Assembly (NCBI GenBank): GCA_903819975.1
Contig: CAIJFI010000014.1
Location: 1-52,685, forward strand
Reading direction: 5' to 3'
Origin: an uncultured Bacteroidota bacterium
Lineage (GTDB): Bacteria; Bacteroidota; Bacteroidia; Chitinophagales; Chitinophagaceae
Length of the DNA: 52,685 bases
Under the pieces are notes generated by a model. That model worked only from the letters and a program-made list of their open reading frames with translations, did not search any database and was not told where the DNA came from. The translations under genes were made by a program, and so were the position numbers. Of this stretch, positions 33,009 through 42,500 are shown one piece after another. Each line of letters opens with the position of its first letter. The first letter of the stretch is position 1.

Positions 33009-33141
33009 TTTGTTAAGTATTTGATTATCAGCTTATTGGCTTAGCTCTTCAATTTTGTTTAATAATTTTACCAAAATTTTAAACAAAATAAGGTTTACAT
33101 GAAATATTTTTGTTTAGCTTTACTTATAAATTGTTAAACAA
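33009..33141. promoter_or_regulatory. Probable CarH-type operator region: repeated TTGTTTA/TAAACAA words
   Basis: Between the regulator and the sigma gene there is an exact inverted pair TTTTGTTTAA (33053-33062) and TTAAACAAAA (33079-33088). Related words are TTTGTTAAG (33009-33017), TTTGTTTA (33109-33116) and TTGTTAAACAA (33131-33141). One overlaps the -7 box, so binding would block the promoter. That the MerR regulator binds here is inferred from position and symmetry. Confidence 0.55.
33105..33112 (+). promoter_or_regulatory. Probable promoter -7 box (TATTTTTG) of the sigma-crt operon
   Basis: TATTTTTG fits TAnnTTTG and lies 36 bases before the sigma factor start. The TTTGTTTA word begins inside it. 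No -33 TTG is found at the usual distance, so the promoter may be weak or need an activator. Confidence 0.45.
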
Positions 33142-33147
33142 AAAGAT

Positions 33148-33648
33148 ATGTCAAACGCAGAATTTAGCATACTACTTACCGAAAACGCTGATTTTTTAAG
33201 GCCATTTGCCGTGAATCTTACTAAGGATCATGAGTCAGCAAAGGATCTTTTTCAAGAAACCTTATACCGTGCTTTCTCTAATAAAGACAAGTACAATGTT
33301 GGTACCAACATCAAAGCGTGGTTATATACTATCATGCGTAATATATTTATTAACGATTATCGCAAGCGTTCTAAGCAGTCAATCGTATTTGATAGTACAC
33401 CTAACGATTATATCATAGATCAAACGCATACTAAGGTTTTAAACCAAGGAATCACCAATTTGAATATGCGTGAAGTAAACCAAATGATATTTGATTTGCC
33501 AGAACTTTTTAGAATCCCTTTTAATTTATATTTTGAGGGTTATAAATACAATGAAATTGCCGAAGAATTAGGAGAGCCATTGGGTACCATTAAAAGTCGT
33601 ATTCACTTTGCTAGAAAAATATTGAAACAAAAAATTGAAAGATATTAA
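33148..33648 (+). CDS. ECF-family RNA polymerase sigma factor
   Basis: The 166-residue protein has region 2 (about 10-80: DHESAKDLFQETLYRAF, then NIKAWLYTIMRNIFINDYRKR) and region 4 (about 110-160: YNEIAEELGEPLGTIKSRIHFARKIL). There is no anti-sigma gene beside it. It comes first in the carotenoid operon and just after the CarH-like gene, resembling the LitR-LitS light circuit of Streptomyces in layout. It could transcribe the crt genes or a wider light response. Confidence 0.9.
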   Translation: MSNAEFSILLTENADFLRPFAVNLTKDHESAKDLFQETLYRAFSNKDKYNVGTNIKAWLYTIMRNIFINDYRKRSKQSIVFDSTPNDYIIDQTHTKVLNQGITNLNMREVNQMIFDLPELFRIPFNLYFEGYKYNEIAEELGEPLGTIKSRIHFARKILKQKIERY

Positions 33649-33655
33649 TAACATA

Positions 33656-35158
33656 ATGCCTCCCCCCAAAAAACAAGCACTAATAATTGGTGCTGGTTTT
33701 GCTGGTCTTTCTGCAGCTAGTTTTTTAGCGCAGAAAGGTTGGCAAGTTACTGTGATTGAAAAACATAATATGCCTGGTGGAAGGGCAAGAAAATTTGAAG
33801 CACAAGGTTTTACTTTTGACATGGGTCCAAGTTGGTATTGGATGCCCGATGTCTTTGAAAAGTATTTTGAAAAATTCGGAAAAAATGTAAGTGACTATTA
33901 TCAATTAAAAAGATTAGATCCATCCTATAGGGTTTATTTTGATAAGACGCATTGGGATATGCCCGCTAACTATGATGAATTAAAAGATTTGTTAGAAAGC
34001 GTTGAACCCGGTGCTGCAAATGCTTTGGACCAGTTTATGGACGAGGCAAAATACAAGTATGACGTGGGTGTAGGTAAGTTAGTGCACAAGCCAGGTCAAT
34101 CCTTATTTGAATTTATTGATTGGGAAGTGATTAAAGGTGTTTTTAAATTGGACATTTTTAAATCAATGAAAAAACATGTGGCTCATTTTTTCAAACATCC
34201 TTACATAAAAGCCATAATGGAGTTTCCTGTTTTATTTTTAGGGGCTTTACCTGAACATACTCCTGCTTTATATAGTTTAATGAACTACGCTGATATTAAA
34301 GGAGGTACCTGGTATCCTGAAAAAGGAATGTATAGTATTGTAAATGGAATGTATCAGGTTGCTTTGGACCTTGGTGTAAAATTTTATTTTGGTGAAGAAG
34401 TAAGACATATCGAAGTTGTAAATGGAACAGCCAAGTATGTTAGAACCATTAAGAAAATCGGGAATGAGCAAAAAGAACATCATTTTGATGTGATTGTTGG
34501 AGCCGGAGATTACCATCATATTGAAACAAAATTATTGGATACAAAGTATCAATCCTATGATCAAAAATATTGGGATTCAAGACTAATGGCACCAAGTTCT
34601 ATTTTATATTATGTTGGATTAAATAAAAAATTAGAAGGTGTATTACATCACAACTTATTTTTTGATACCGATTTTGGAGTGCACGGTAAAGAAATTTATA
34701 CGAATCCAGCATGGCCAAAAGATCCATTGTTTTATGCGAGTGTGCCATCGGTTACCGATCCGACTGTTTCACCAGTCGGGCAAGAAAATTTATTTTTATT
34801 AATTCCAATTGCAGCAGGCTTAAAAGGGGATAGTGAGGAAGTGAGAGACGAATATTTTAACAAGATTATTGCAAGAATGGAACAACGATGGGGCCAAAGT
34901 ATTTCAGACTCAATTGTTTATAAAAAGTCATTTGCTGTATCTGATTTTATATCTGAATACCACTCATTTAAGGGCAATGCTTATGGATTAGCAAATACTT
35001 TAATGCAAACTGCAATTTTAAAGCCATCTTGTAAGAGTAAAAAGATAAATAATTTATATTACACTGGTCAATTAACTGTTCCTGGGCCAGGAGTACCACC
35101 AAGTTTAATTAGTGGTGAAGTGGTAGCAGAATTGGTTAATAAAACGCATAAAAATTAA
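33656..35158 (+). CDS. crtI: Phytoene desaturase
   Basis: This FAD-dependent desaturase turns phytoene into lycopene. The dinucleotide motif LIIGAGFAGLSAASFLAQKG and the FDMGPSWYWMP stretch are at the start, and the C-terminal flavin motif YTGQLTVPGPGVPPSLISGEVVA is typical of CrtI. The best start is 33656 (MPPPKKQALII), just after the sigma stop; the Met at 33635 lies inside the sigma gene. About 500 residues. crtB follows by eight bases. Confidence 0.94.
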   Translation: MPPPKKQALIIGAGFAGLSAASFLAQKGWQVTVIEKHNMPGGRARKFEAQGFTFDMGPSWYWMPDVFEKYFEKFGKNVSDYYQLKRLDPSYRVYFDKTHWDMPANYDELKDLLESVEPGAANALDQFMDEAKYKYDVGVGKLVHKPGQSLFEFIDWEVIKGVFKLDIFKSMKKHVAHFFKHPYIKAIMEFPVLFLGALPEHTPALYSLMNYADIKGGTWYPEKGMYSIVNGMYQVALDLGVKFYFGEEVRHIEVVNGTAKYVRTIKKIGNEQKEHHFDVIVGAGDYHHIETKLLDTKYQSYDQKYWDSRLMAPSSILYYVGLNKKLEGVLHHNLFFDTDFGVHGKEIYTNPAWPKDPLFYASVPSVTDPTVSPVGQENLFLLIPIAAGLKGDSEEVRDEYFNKIIARMEQRWGQSISDSIVYKKSFAVSDFISEYHSFKGNAYGLANTLMQTAILKPSCKSKKINNLYYTGQLTVPGPGVPPSLISGEVVAELVNKTHKN

Positions 35159-35166
35159 TTATAAAT

Positions 35167-36009
35167 ATGTCTTCTTTTCAATTGTATAATCAAGTAACCG
35201 CTGATGCTAGCAAAGAAACTACACTTAGGTATAGTTCAAGTTTTTCTTTAGCCATCAAACTACTTCACGCGGATTTGCGTCAACCCATATATGATATTTA
35301 TGGTTTAGTTCGTTTTGCAGATGAAATTGTTGATACTTTTCATGATTTTGACAAAGCTGCTTTATTGGATCAATTTAAAAAGGATACATATACTGCTATT
35401 GAACAAGGCGTAAGTTTAAATCCTATTTTACATCGCTTTCAACTTACTTATAGAAAATACAATATTGGGTATGATTTAGTAAATGCTTTTTTTAAGAGCA
35501 TGGAAATGGATTTAAGTAAGCAACAATATGACGCAGATGCTTATCAAACCTATATCTATGGTAGTGCGGAGGTAGTTGGATTAATGTGCTTGCATGTGTT
35601 TTGTGATGGAGATAAAACAACCTATGAGCAATTAAAACCATCTGCGCAAAGACTAGGCTCGGCTTTTCAGAAAGTAAATTTTTTGAGAGATATTAAAGCA
35701 GACTATGAAGGCCTAGAGAGAATGTATTTTCCGAATTGCGATTTCACTAATTTTAAAGAGGAAGACAAGCAGCAAATTGAGGCAGATATCCAATCTGATT
35801 TCTCGGCAGCATTGGATGGCATAAAAGCTTTGCCAATGAAAGCAAGATTTGGCGTTTATGTTGCGTTTAAATATTATTACACATTGTATAAAAAGATTAA
35901 GAAAACAAAACATCATTCTATTTTACAAATGCGAATTCGAATTCCAGATTATAAAAAGTTATTAATCTTAGCGAATGCAAGTATCCGAAGTCAACTTAAT
36001 TTATTTTAA
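35167..36009 (+). CDS. crtB: Phytoene synthase
   Basis: The 280-residue prenyl synthase condenses two geranylgeranyl diphosphates. It shows the first Asp motif in FADEIVDTFHD and the second in NFLRDIKADYEGLERMYFP, with YGSAEVVGLMC between them. It lies within the crt operon, two bases before idi. Confidence 0.94.
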   Translation: MSSFQLYNQVTADASKETTLRYSSSFSLAIKLLHADLRQPIYDIYGLVRFADEIVDTFHDFDKAALLDQFKKDTYTAIEQGVSLNPILHRFQLTYRKYNIGYDLVNAFFKSMEMDLSKQQYDADAYQTYIYGSAEVVGLMCLHVFCDGDKTTYEQLKPSAQRLGSAFQKVNFLRDIKADYEGLERMYFPNCDFTNFKEEDKQQIEADIQSDFSAALDGIKALPMKARFGVYVAFKYYYTLYKKIKKTKHHSILQMRIRIPDYKKLLILANASIRSQLNLF

Positions 36010-36011
36010 AC

Positions 36012-36545
36012 ATGCATCTGGAACAAGTAATATTGGTAGATGAGCTAGATAATGAATTGGGTTTGATGGAAAAGATGGAAGCGCATCAAAAAGGCTTATT
36101 ACATAGAGCATTTAGCGTTTTTCTGTTTGACAACAATGGTAATATGTTATTACAACAACGAGCGCTTGGCAAATACCACAGTCCGGGATTATGGACTAAT
36201 ACATGTTGTAGTCATCCAAGGCCAGGTGAAGCAGTGATTGATGCAGCTAAAAGAAGATTAATGGAGGAAATGGGTATTGTGTCGGAGGTGAAAATGGCTT
36301 TTAGTTTTATTTACAAAGCTTCGTTGGATCAGGGATTAACAGAGCATGAATTGGACTATGTTTTTGTAGGAAATTATGAAGGGGTCATTAATCCTAACTG
36401 TTTAGAAGTAAGTAATTACCTTTATATAAGTAAGGAGGATTTGAAAAGTAAATTTGAGGCCAATGCCGAAGATTTTACAGTTTGGTTTAAAATTGCCTAT
36501 CCAAGAGTAGTGGAATGGTATGAGTTGAATATTGTTAATTTGTAA
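36012..36545 (+). CDS. idi: Isopentenyl-diphosphate delta-isomerase, type 1
   Basis: This Nudix-type isomerase of 177 residues balances IPP and DMAPP for isoprenoids. Landmarks are LLHRAFSVFLFDNNGNMLLQQRA, the catalytic Cys in TNTCCSHPRPGE, and the Nudix-like AKRRLMEEMGI, with the active Glu in EHELDYVF. Its place inside the crt operon suggests it boosts precursor supply when pigment is made. Confidence 0.93.
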   Translation: MHLEQVILVDELDNELGLMEKMEAHQKGLLHRAFSVFLFDNNGNMLLQQRALGKYHSPGLWTNTCCSHPRPGEAVIDAAKRRLMEEMGIVSEVKMAFSFIYKASLDQGLTEHELDYVFVGNYEGVINPNCLEVSNYLYISKEDLKSKFEANAEDFTVWFKIAYPRVVEWYELNIVNL

Positions 36546-36554
36546 ATTATTTAT

Positions 36555-37025
36555 ATGTTATTTATAGCTGTCATGTTGTTGACATTCGCAATAATGGAAG
36601 GGATTACTTGGTTAACACATCGTTTTGTAATGCATGGATTTTTGTGGTACTTACATGAGGATCATCATCAACCAACTGGTCATATTTTTGAAAAAAATGA
36701 TGCCTTCTTTTTAATATTCGCTTTGCCTAGTATGGCATGTATATTTTATGGCAATTTTGGTGGTCCTAGTTGGGTAGCGGCTATCGGAACAGGAGTTGCC
36801 ATGTATGGATTTGCATATTTTGTAGTACATGAAGTAATTATACATCAACGTATTAAATGGTTTACAAAATCTAATAGTAGATATATTAAGGCAATTAGAT
36901 GGGCGCATAAAATGCACCATAAGCATATGGACAAGGAAGATGGTGAAAGTTTTGGAATGTTAATTGTTGCTAAAAAGTATTGGGATAAAGTAAGACAAGA
37001 CGAACGTATTCAAGCTAATGGATAA
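36555..37025 (+). CDS. crtZ: Beta-carotene hydroxylase
   Basis: The 156-residue membrane di-iron hydroxylase has all four histidine clusters: HRFVMH, HEDHH, HEVIIHQR and HKMHHKH, and three to four spans. It makes zeaxanthin from beta-carotene through cryptoxanthin. Its last eight bases overlap crtY. Confidence 0.93.
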   Translation: MLFIAVMLLTFAIMEGITWLTHRFVMHGFLWYLHEDHHQPTGHIFEKNDAFFLIFALPSMACIFYGNFGGPSWVAAIGTGVAMYGFAYFVVHEVIIHQRIKWFTKSNSRYIKAIRWAHKMHHKHMDKEDGESFGMLIVAKKYWDKVRQDERIQANG

Positions 37026-38208
37026 TAATTCCACACATTTACAACAGGAGCTTACATATGACATTATTATAGCTGGTGCTGGATGTGCTGGCTTATCTTT
37101 ATTGTATTCAGTTTTACAATCTCCAGTTTTAAAAGGAAGTAAAATTTTAGTACTGGATAAATCTTTTGAAAAGTCTAACGATCGTACCTGGTGTTTTTGG
37201 GAATTGAATCCTGGTCCATTTCAATCCTTAGTTTGTAAGCAGTGGGATCATATCTCTATTCATAAAGCATCTTTTTCAAAGGAACTTGCAACAGCACCCT
37301 ATTCCTATAAGATGATCCAAGGGCTTGACTTTTACAATCATATTATTCAGTATGCTAAACAGTTTTCAAATGTAATTTGGGAAGAAGCAGTAGTTAGTTC
37401 AATAGAAACTGATGGTGACTTTGCGACTGTTCAGTGGGAGGGAGGTAAAGCAAAATCTAATAAAGTATTTTCAAGTATTCTTCCAATGGATACTTTATAT
37501 ACAATTAGTCAATCCAATATTAGTAAGCCATTTTTATGGCAACATTTTAAGGGATTACTAGTTCAGTTTGAATCGAATGTTTTTAATCCTGGTGTTGCAA
37601 GGTTAATGGATTTTAATGTGGATCAAAAAGATGCCACTGGCTTTATGTATTTGCTCCCTTTAAATGAATCAAAGGCATTGGTAGAATACACTCTGTTTTC
37701 AAAGACAATACTACCAACACAGGCGTATGATATAGTTTTAGAAGCATATTTAGATAAACACTATCCTAATATGCCGTATCAAATTTTACACGAGGAGTTG
37801 GGTGCAATACCTATGACAACACAAGCTTTCGCAAAAAGTAATGTCCCAATTTTTGTTATTGGTACTTTAGGCAATGCGGTAAAATCAAGTACGGGTTATG
37901 CTTTTCACTTTATACAAGAACAAGTAAAGCAAATCGTACATCAATTAGAAAATGGCGCTGAACCCAATACCGAAGTGCATTATACAAGGCATCAATTTTA
38001 TGATGCTGTATTATTATATATACTGCATCATAATCTAATGGAGGGCAGTGAAATTTTTAAACGCATTTTTGAAAAGAATAATGCAGCAACTATTTTCAAG
38101 TTTCTTTCAAATACTTCTAACTTATGGGAGGACATTCAAATTATGAGGTCACTTCCAACCAAAATATTTTTACCAGCAGCTATTAAGGTACTTGCACGGC
38201 GGAGCTAA
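37018..38208 (+). CDS. crtY: Lycopene beta-cyclase
   Basis: The 396-residue flavoprotein has the N-terminal dinucleotide motif YDIIIAGAGCAGLSLLY, followed by DRTWCFWE, a cyclase hallmark, and a C-terminal GNAVKSSTGYAFHFI stretch. It closes the rings of lycopene to beta-carotene. It is the last gene of the crt operon; no ketolase (crtW) is present, so zeaxanthin or a glycosylated form is the likely end product. Confidence 0.92.
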   Translation: MDNNSTHLQQELTYDIIIAGAGCAGLSLLYSVLQSPVLKGSKILVLDKSFEKSNDRTWCFWELNPGPFQSLVCKQWDHISIHKASFSKELATAPYSYKMIQGLDFYNHIIQYAKQFSNVIWEEAVVSSIETDGDFATVQWEGGKAKSNKVFSSILPMDTLYTISQSNISKPFLWQHFKGLLVQFESNVFNPGVARLMDFNVDQKDATGFMYLLPLNESKALVEYTLFSKTILPTQAYDIVLEAYLDKHYPNMPYQILHEELGAIPMTTQAFAKSNVPIFVIGTLGNAVKSSTGYAFHFIQEQVKQIVHQLENGAEPNTEVHYTRHQFYDAVLLYILHHNLMEGSEIFKRIFEKNNAATIFKFLSNTSNLWEDIQIMRSLPTKIFLPAAIKVLARRS

Positions 38209-38245
38209 TTTAAATACTCAACAAGTTTAATTAAATTTGACTTTT

Positions 38246-38317
38246 GGCCTTGTCGTACAATGGTTAGTACAAGCGTTTCCGAAGCGCTAAATCTGGGTTC
38301 GATCCCCGGCGAGGCTA
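38246..38317 (+). tRNA. tRNA-Arg (anticodon CCG)
   Basis: A full cloverleaf can be drawn. The acceptor GGCCTTG pairs with CGAGGCT (with two G-U pairs, one at the terminal position); the D stem GTAC pairs with GTAC around AATGGTTA; the anticodon stem AGCGT/GCGCT encloses TTCCGAA with anticodon CCG at 38279-38281; the T stem CTGGG/CCCGG encloses TTCGATC. U8 and discriminator A73 are in place. CCA is not encoded (ACA follows). The terminal G-U pair is unusual. Its last 14 bases recur in a repeat at 38490. Confidence 0.85.
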
Positions 38318-38395
38318 CAAATGCCTTCAACGAAGTTGAAGTATTGTTTAAATGAGTCAATGTCGAAAGCTTGCTTTCGTAAGTTGACGAGGTTA
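38304..38395 (+). repeat. 92-bp direct repeat, copy 1 (starts in the tRNA T-stem)
   Basis: From CCCCGGCGAGGCTACA to GACGAGGTTA this is identical to 38490-38581 except at one base (TT against TA in a hairpin loop). The repeat begins inside the tRNA 3' end, the pattern left by integration at, or duplication of, a tRNA end. Confidence 0.9.
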
Positions 38396-38430
38396 AACAA
38401 TACCATTAAACAAACAAAGTTTGTTTAATG
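38325..38430. other. Cluster of three strong nested palindromes after the tRNA
   Basis: In order: CTTCAAC/GTTGAAG (38325-38341); a large nested hairpin GTATTGTTTAA (38341-38351) with TTAAACAATAC (38393-38403), enclosing GTCAA/TTGAC (38356-38360, 38384-38388) and CGAAAGC/GCTTTCG (38364-38370, 38373-38379); and CATTAAACAAAC/GTTTGTTTAATG (38404-38430) with an AAA loop. A small TTTGG/CCAAA hairpin follows at 38437-38452. The layout recalls REP-type palindromic elements or a structured RNA. No RAYT transposase is in the window. Confidence 0.7.
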
Positions 38431-38489
38431 AAAGGCTTTGGGTAAATCCAAAATGTAGGGTAGACAGACGAGTGAAGCGAGACTGGCAG

Positions 38490-38581
38490 CCCCGGCGAGG
38501 CTACAAATGCCTTCAACGAAGTTGAAGTATTGTTTAAATGAGTCAATGTCGAAAGCTAGCTTTCGTAAGTTGACGAGGTTA
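38490..38581 (+). repeat. 92-bp direct repeat, copy 2
   Basis: The second copy, 186 bases after the first, has only the last 14 bases of the tRNA and so is not a tRNA gene. The one difference falls in the two-base loop of the CGAAAGC/GCTTTCG hairpin, so the stem is kept. Confidence 0.9.
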
Positions 38582-38861
38582 CTAGTACTTCAGGTTACTA
38601 AAATGGACCTCTATTCCATAATTTAACAGGTATTTCTGCACCCATATTGGCTAATAATGTTTGTCTTAATTGAGCCATAAAACGTCTGTATATTAGTGTT
38701 TTCATAACTATTTATACCAAAATTGGTTTTAGGTCACCCATTTAAAGTGTAAAACTTACACATTAGATTTAATATAAATTCTAAGTAGTTGTATATCAAC
38801 AGAATATATTATTTATTTATCCGAAAAAAAAGCTAGAACTTGCAAGCCTAACTTGCTTTTG
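38582..38861. other. Intergenic stretch before the 38862 gene
   Basis: Besides one possible 35-codon minus-strand frame, this AT-rich stretch holds a short ACCAATTTTGGT palindrome at about 38718-38729 and no recognised promoter box. Together with the palindrome cluster it makes a 650-base zone without a proven protein gene. Confidence 0.4.
38598..38705 (-). CDS. Possible 35-residue protein or gene fragment
   Basis: The minus strand from ATG at 38705 reads MKTLIYRRFMAQLRQTLLAN and continues to MGAEIPVKLWNRGPF before a TAG. Its composition looks protein-like rather than random, with a basic amphipathic N-terminal helix, but the family is unknown and it may be the remnant of a longer gene. Confidence 0.3.
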   Translation of the reverse strand: MKTLIYRRFMAQLRQTLLANMGAEIPVKLWNRGPF

Positions 38862-39440
38862 ATGAAAAAGGGATTACTTGCTTTACTCATGCTTCTATGC
38901 ATATGCTTTTATGCATATGCTCAACAGACTATTGCGTCACAACAAAGTGTAAGCTCACTTGAAAACAAACTAAAGCAAATTGTAAACAAGTCTATTTATT
39001 ACAACTATTACTTAGGGGACGAATTATATTCCGAAAGGTCATATATCAATGATGCACATGTTAGAATAACAAGTAATAATCAAATTGAATTGTATTATTA
39101 TTTGACTACACAAAAATATGATGTTGCTTCAAGTTCTATGCTAAGATCAGAACATGGAGAGTCGGTCGTATTTGATCCTGCTTCAATAAAAGATATTAAG
39201 ATTAAAGGAAAACTGAGTGACTATTCAAAATCCGAATTAGGATTATTGGTAATTAACTTTAACAATGAAGTGGAGAAGCATACTTATTTACAAAGAAAAA
39301 AGAACGAAGATCCTTCCTTACTTGACAATCCATTGGTATTTGAATTTGAATTGCCTTTTTTAAAATCAGATGTTGGCAATCCTACTGCAATTGAAAATAT
39401 ACTGCTTAATTTAAAGAGTGAGCGAACAATTTCAAAGTAA
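38862..39440 (+). CDS. Secreted protein of unknown function
   Basis: A signal peptide (MKKGLLALLMLLCICFYAYAQ) precedes about 171 residues. The mature part has two strand-rich stretches (YYNYYLGDELYSERSYINDA, VRITSNNQIELYYYL) and ends with VFEFELPFLKSDVGNPTAIE. No lipobox or catalytic motif is seen, and no family is recognised. The start at 38862 is chosen because it begins the signal peptide. It stands alone between the repeat zone and a strong terminator. Confidence 0.6.
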   Translation: MKKGLLALLMLLCICFYAYAQQTIASQQSVSSLENKLKQIVNKSIYYNYYLGDELYSERSYINDAHVRITSNNQIELYYYLTTQKYDVASSSMLRSEHGESVVFDPASIKDIKIKGKLSDYSKSELGLLVINFNNEVEKHTYLQRKKNEDPSLLDNPLVFEFELPFLKSDVGNPTAIENILLNLKSERTISK

Positions 39441-39458
39441 CTAAAAGTATTTATCACT

Positions 39459-39502
39459 AATAAAAAACCCTTTCAGAATTTACTCCGAAAGGGTTTTTTA
39501 TT
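39459..39502. terminator. Bidirectional intrinsic terminator
   Basis: AATAAAAAACCCTTTC (39459-39474) is the inverse of GAAAGGGTTTTTTATT (39487-39502), a 16-bp stem with a 12-base loop. It separates the convergent secreted-protein gene and nifJ. Confidence 0.93.
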
Positions 39503-39537
39503 AGATGTTTGCTTGCTTGCGAACTGTATATAATTTA

Positions 39538-42500
39538 CTACAAGTCCTTAAAGGAAAGTAGTTTCTCCCAACGAGTATGCATTCCATCATTCGCTTGAAC
39601 CAAGAAATTATGCGCTTTTTCTGGGTAGTTGTTTTTAATGGTTGCAAAACGGTTTTCATTGTATAAGAAGTCTTCCATTGGTATAGAAGGGTCTTTGCTA
39701 TCTAATGTAAATCGTTTTCCTTTTTCGTTGTTTGGATTAAAGCGGAATAATGGCCAGTATCCAGATTTTACTGCTTTGTCTTGCTGGTCTAATCCATGGC
39801 ACATATCATATCCGTGTGCAATACAATGGCTGTATGCAATAATGATAGATGGCCCAGGGAATGCTTCGGCTTCTAAAATAGTTTTTAATGCATGTACATC
39901 GTTTGCGCCCATTGAAATTTCTGCAACAAATGCTTTTCCATGCGCCATTGCTTGCATTGCTAAATCTTTTTTACCTGTAGTTTTTCCTTTTACTGAAAAC
40001 TTAGCACTTGCTCCAATTGGAGAAGATTTAGATTTTTGACCACCCGTGTTAGAGTAAACTTCAGTATCAAGTACTAATATATTTACATTTTCACCTGTAG
40101 ACAATACATGGTCTAATCCACTAAATCCAATATCATAAGCCCATCCATCACCACCTACAATCCACATTGATTTCTTTTCTAAGAATCCAGCAACTTGTAA
40201 TAAGATACCTGCTTCTGGTTTGTTGATTGATTTTAATTTATTCTTAACCTCATTTACTTTTAATCTTTGAGCAATGATTGCCGCTTCGTCTAATTCTTCA
40301 TTAACATTAATGGCATCTACTAACTCAGCACCCAATTCCTCACGTAAAGTATTTAATAAAGAGAATGCATATTTGCGTTTCATGTCGGTTGCTAACTTAA
40401 TACCTAAGCCAAACTCTGCATTGTCTTCAAATAAAGAGTTAGCCCAAGCTGGTCCGTTACCCGCGCCATTCACACTCCATGGTGTTGTTGGGAGATTACC
40501 ACCAAAAATAGAAGAACAACCTGTTGCATTGGCAACAATCATTCTATCTCCAAATAATTGAGTTAACAATTTTAAATAAGGTGTTTCACCACAACCACTA
40601 CATGCTCCAGAGAATTCAAATAATGGTTCTAATAATTGAGATCCTTTTACTGTACTTCTGTTGACTCTAGTACGGTCAATGTCTGGTAGTGATAAGAAGA
40701 AGTCCCAATTCTTTTTCTCTGTTTCTTTTAATGGAAGCACATCCTGCATATTAATTGCTTTATGGCCTGGCTCTGTTTTGCTTGTGATAGGACAAACCTC
40801 CACACATAAACTACAACCAGTACAATCTTCCACAGCCACTTGTAAAGTATAAGCTTCTGAATCCTTCATAAACTCTTTACCAATTGGCGCAACATGCTTA
40901 AAGAAGTCTGGAGCTGTTTCTAATTTTGTGCTGTCGTATACCTTAGGTCTGATAGCAGCGTGAGGACAAACAAAATAACATTTGCCACATTGAGAGCAAA
41001 TGCTTGGATCCCAAACAGGAACGGTTTCTGCAATATTTCGTTTTTCATATTTGGTAGTTGCAGAAGGGTAAGTGCCGTCGGCAGGGAAGGCACTTACTGG
41101 CAAGCTATCTCCTTCGCCAGCAATAATTTTACCTAATACATTTTGTACAAATTCAGGAGCGTTGCCCGTAACTGCAGGCGTAATTTCAATATTACCAATA
41201 GCGAATCCTGTATAATCTAGTAATGATAAGTTTTCTAAAGTTTTATCAATGGCATCAAAATTCTTTTTAACAACTGCTTCTCCTTTTTTGCCGTAAGATT
41301 TTTTAACCGCGTTTTTAATGGCAGTAATGGCTTCTTCTTTTGGCATGATATTAGAAATAGCAAAGAAACATGTTTGTAAAATGGCATTGATTCTTGATCC
41401 CATACCAGTTTCTTTTGCAACCTTACTTGCATTAATTACATATAGTTTTAATTCCTTCTCAATAATTTCAGATTGAATTTTATGAGGAAGATGATGCCAT
41501 ACTTCTTCGGTAGCATAGGGTGCATTTAATAAGAATGTAGCACCATGTTGTACGTCACGTAAAATGTCATAAGTTTCTAAATAATGGAAATGATGACAAG
41601 CTACAAAGTTGGCAGAGTCAATTAAATAAGTAGATCCAATAGGGTGGTCGCTAAAACGTAAATGTGATACTGTCAATGAACCAGATTTTTTAGAGTCATA
41701 TACAAAGTAAGCTTGTACATGATTGTCGGTTACATCACCAATAATTTTAATGGTATTTTTATTAGCACTCACGGTGCCGTCAGCGCCTAATCCAAAGAAC
41801 AAGCCACGGAATAAGTGTTGGTCTTCTAAGCTAAAGTTTTTATCGTACGCTAAACTAGTGTTGGTAACATCGTCTTCGATACCCACTGTAAATCCATTCT
41901 TAGGTTTTGCTTTTGTTAATTCGTCAAAGATGGCTTTAATCATAGCTGGATTAAACTCTTTTGAAGCTAAACCATAACGGCCACCAATCACTGTTGGCAT
42001 TGATCCTTCCCATCCAGCATGTAAAGCATTGATAATGTCCATGTACAATGGTTCGCCAATAGCACCTGTTTCTTTACATCTATCTAATACCGCAATTTGC
42101 TTAACGCTTGTAGGTAATGCTTTAATGAAATGACTTACTGAGAATGGACGGAACAAATGCACCGATAAATAACCTGTTTTCTCGCCTTTCTTATTTAAAT
42201 AGTCTACCGTTTCTTTTACTGCTTCACCACCAGAACCCATTATAATAATAACACGTTCTGCTTCGGCATGACCATAATATTCAAATAATTTATAAGCACG
42301 ACCTGTTAATTTTTCAAAATCACGCATAGCGGCTTCCACAATTGCTGGAACCTTCCAGTGATATTCATTACAAGCTTCACGACTTTGAAAATATACGTCT
42401 GCATTTTGTGCTGTACCACGAATAAATGGATTTTCAGGATTTAATGAACGACTACGATGACGTGCTACAGCTTCGTCGTCAATCATTGTATGTATTTGTT

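Noticed and set aside
38304..38581. CRISPR-like repeat array
   Set aside because: Only two long copies (92 bp) with one intervening stretch, beginning in a tRNA, and no cas genes.
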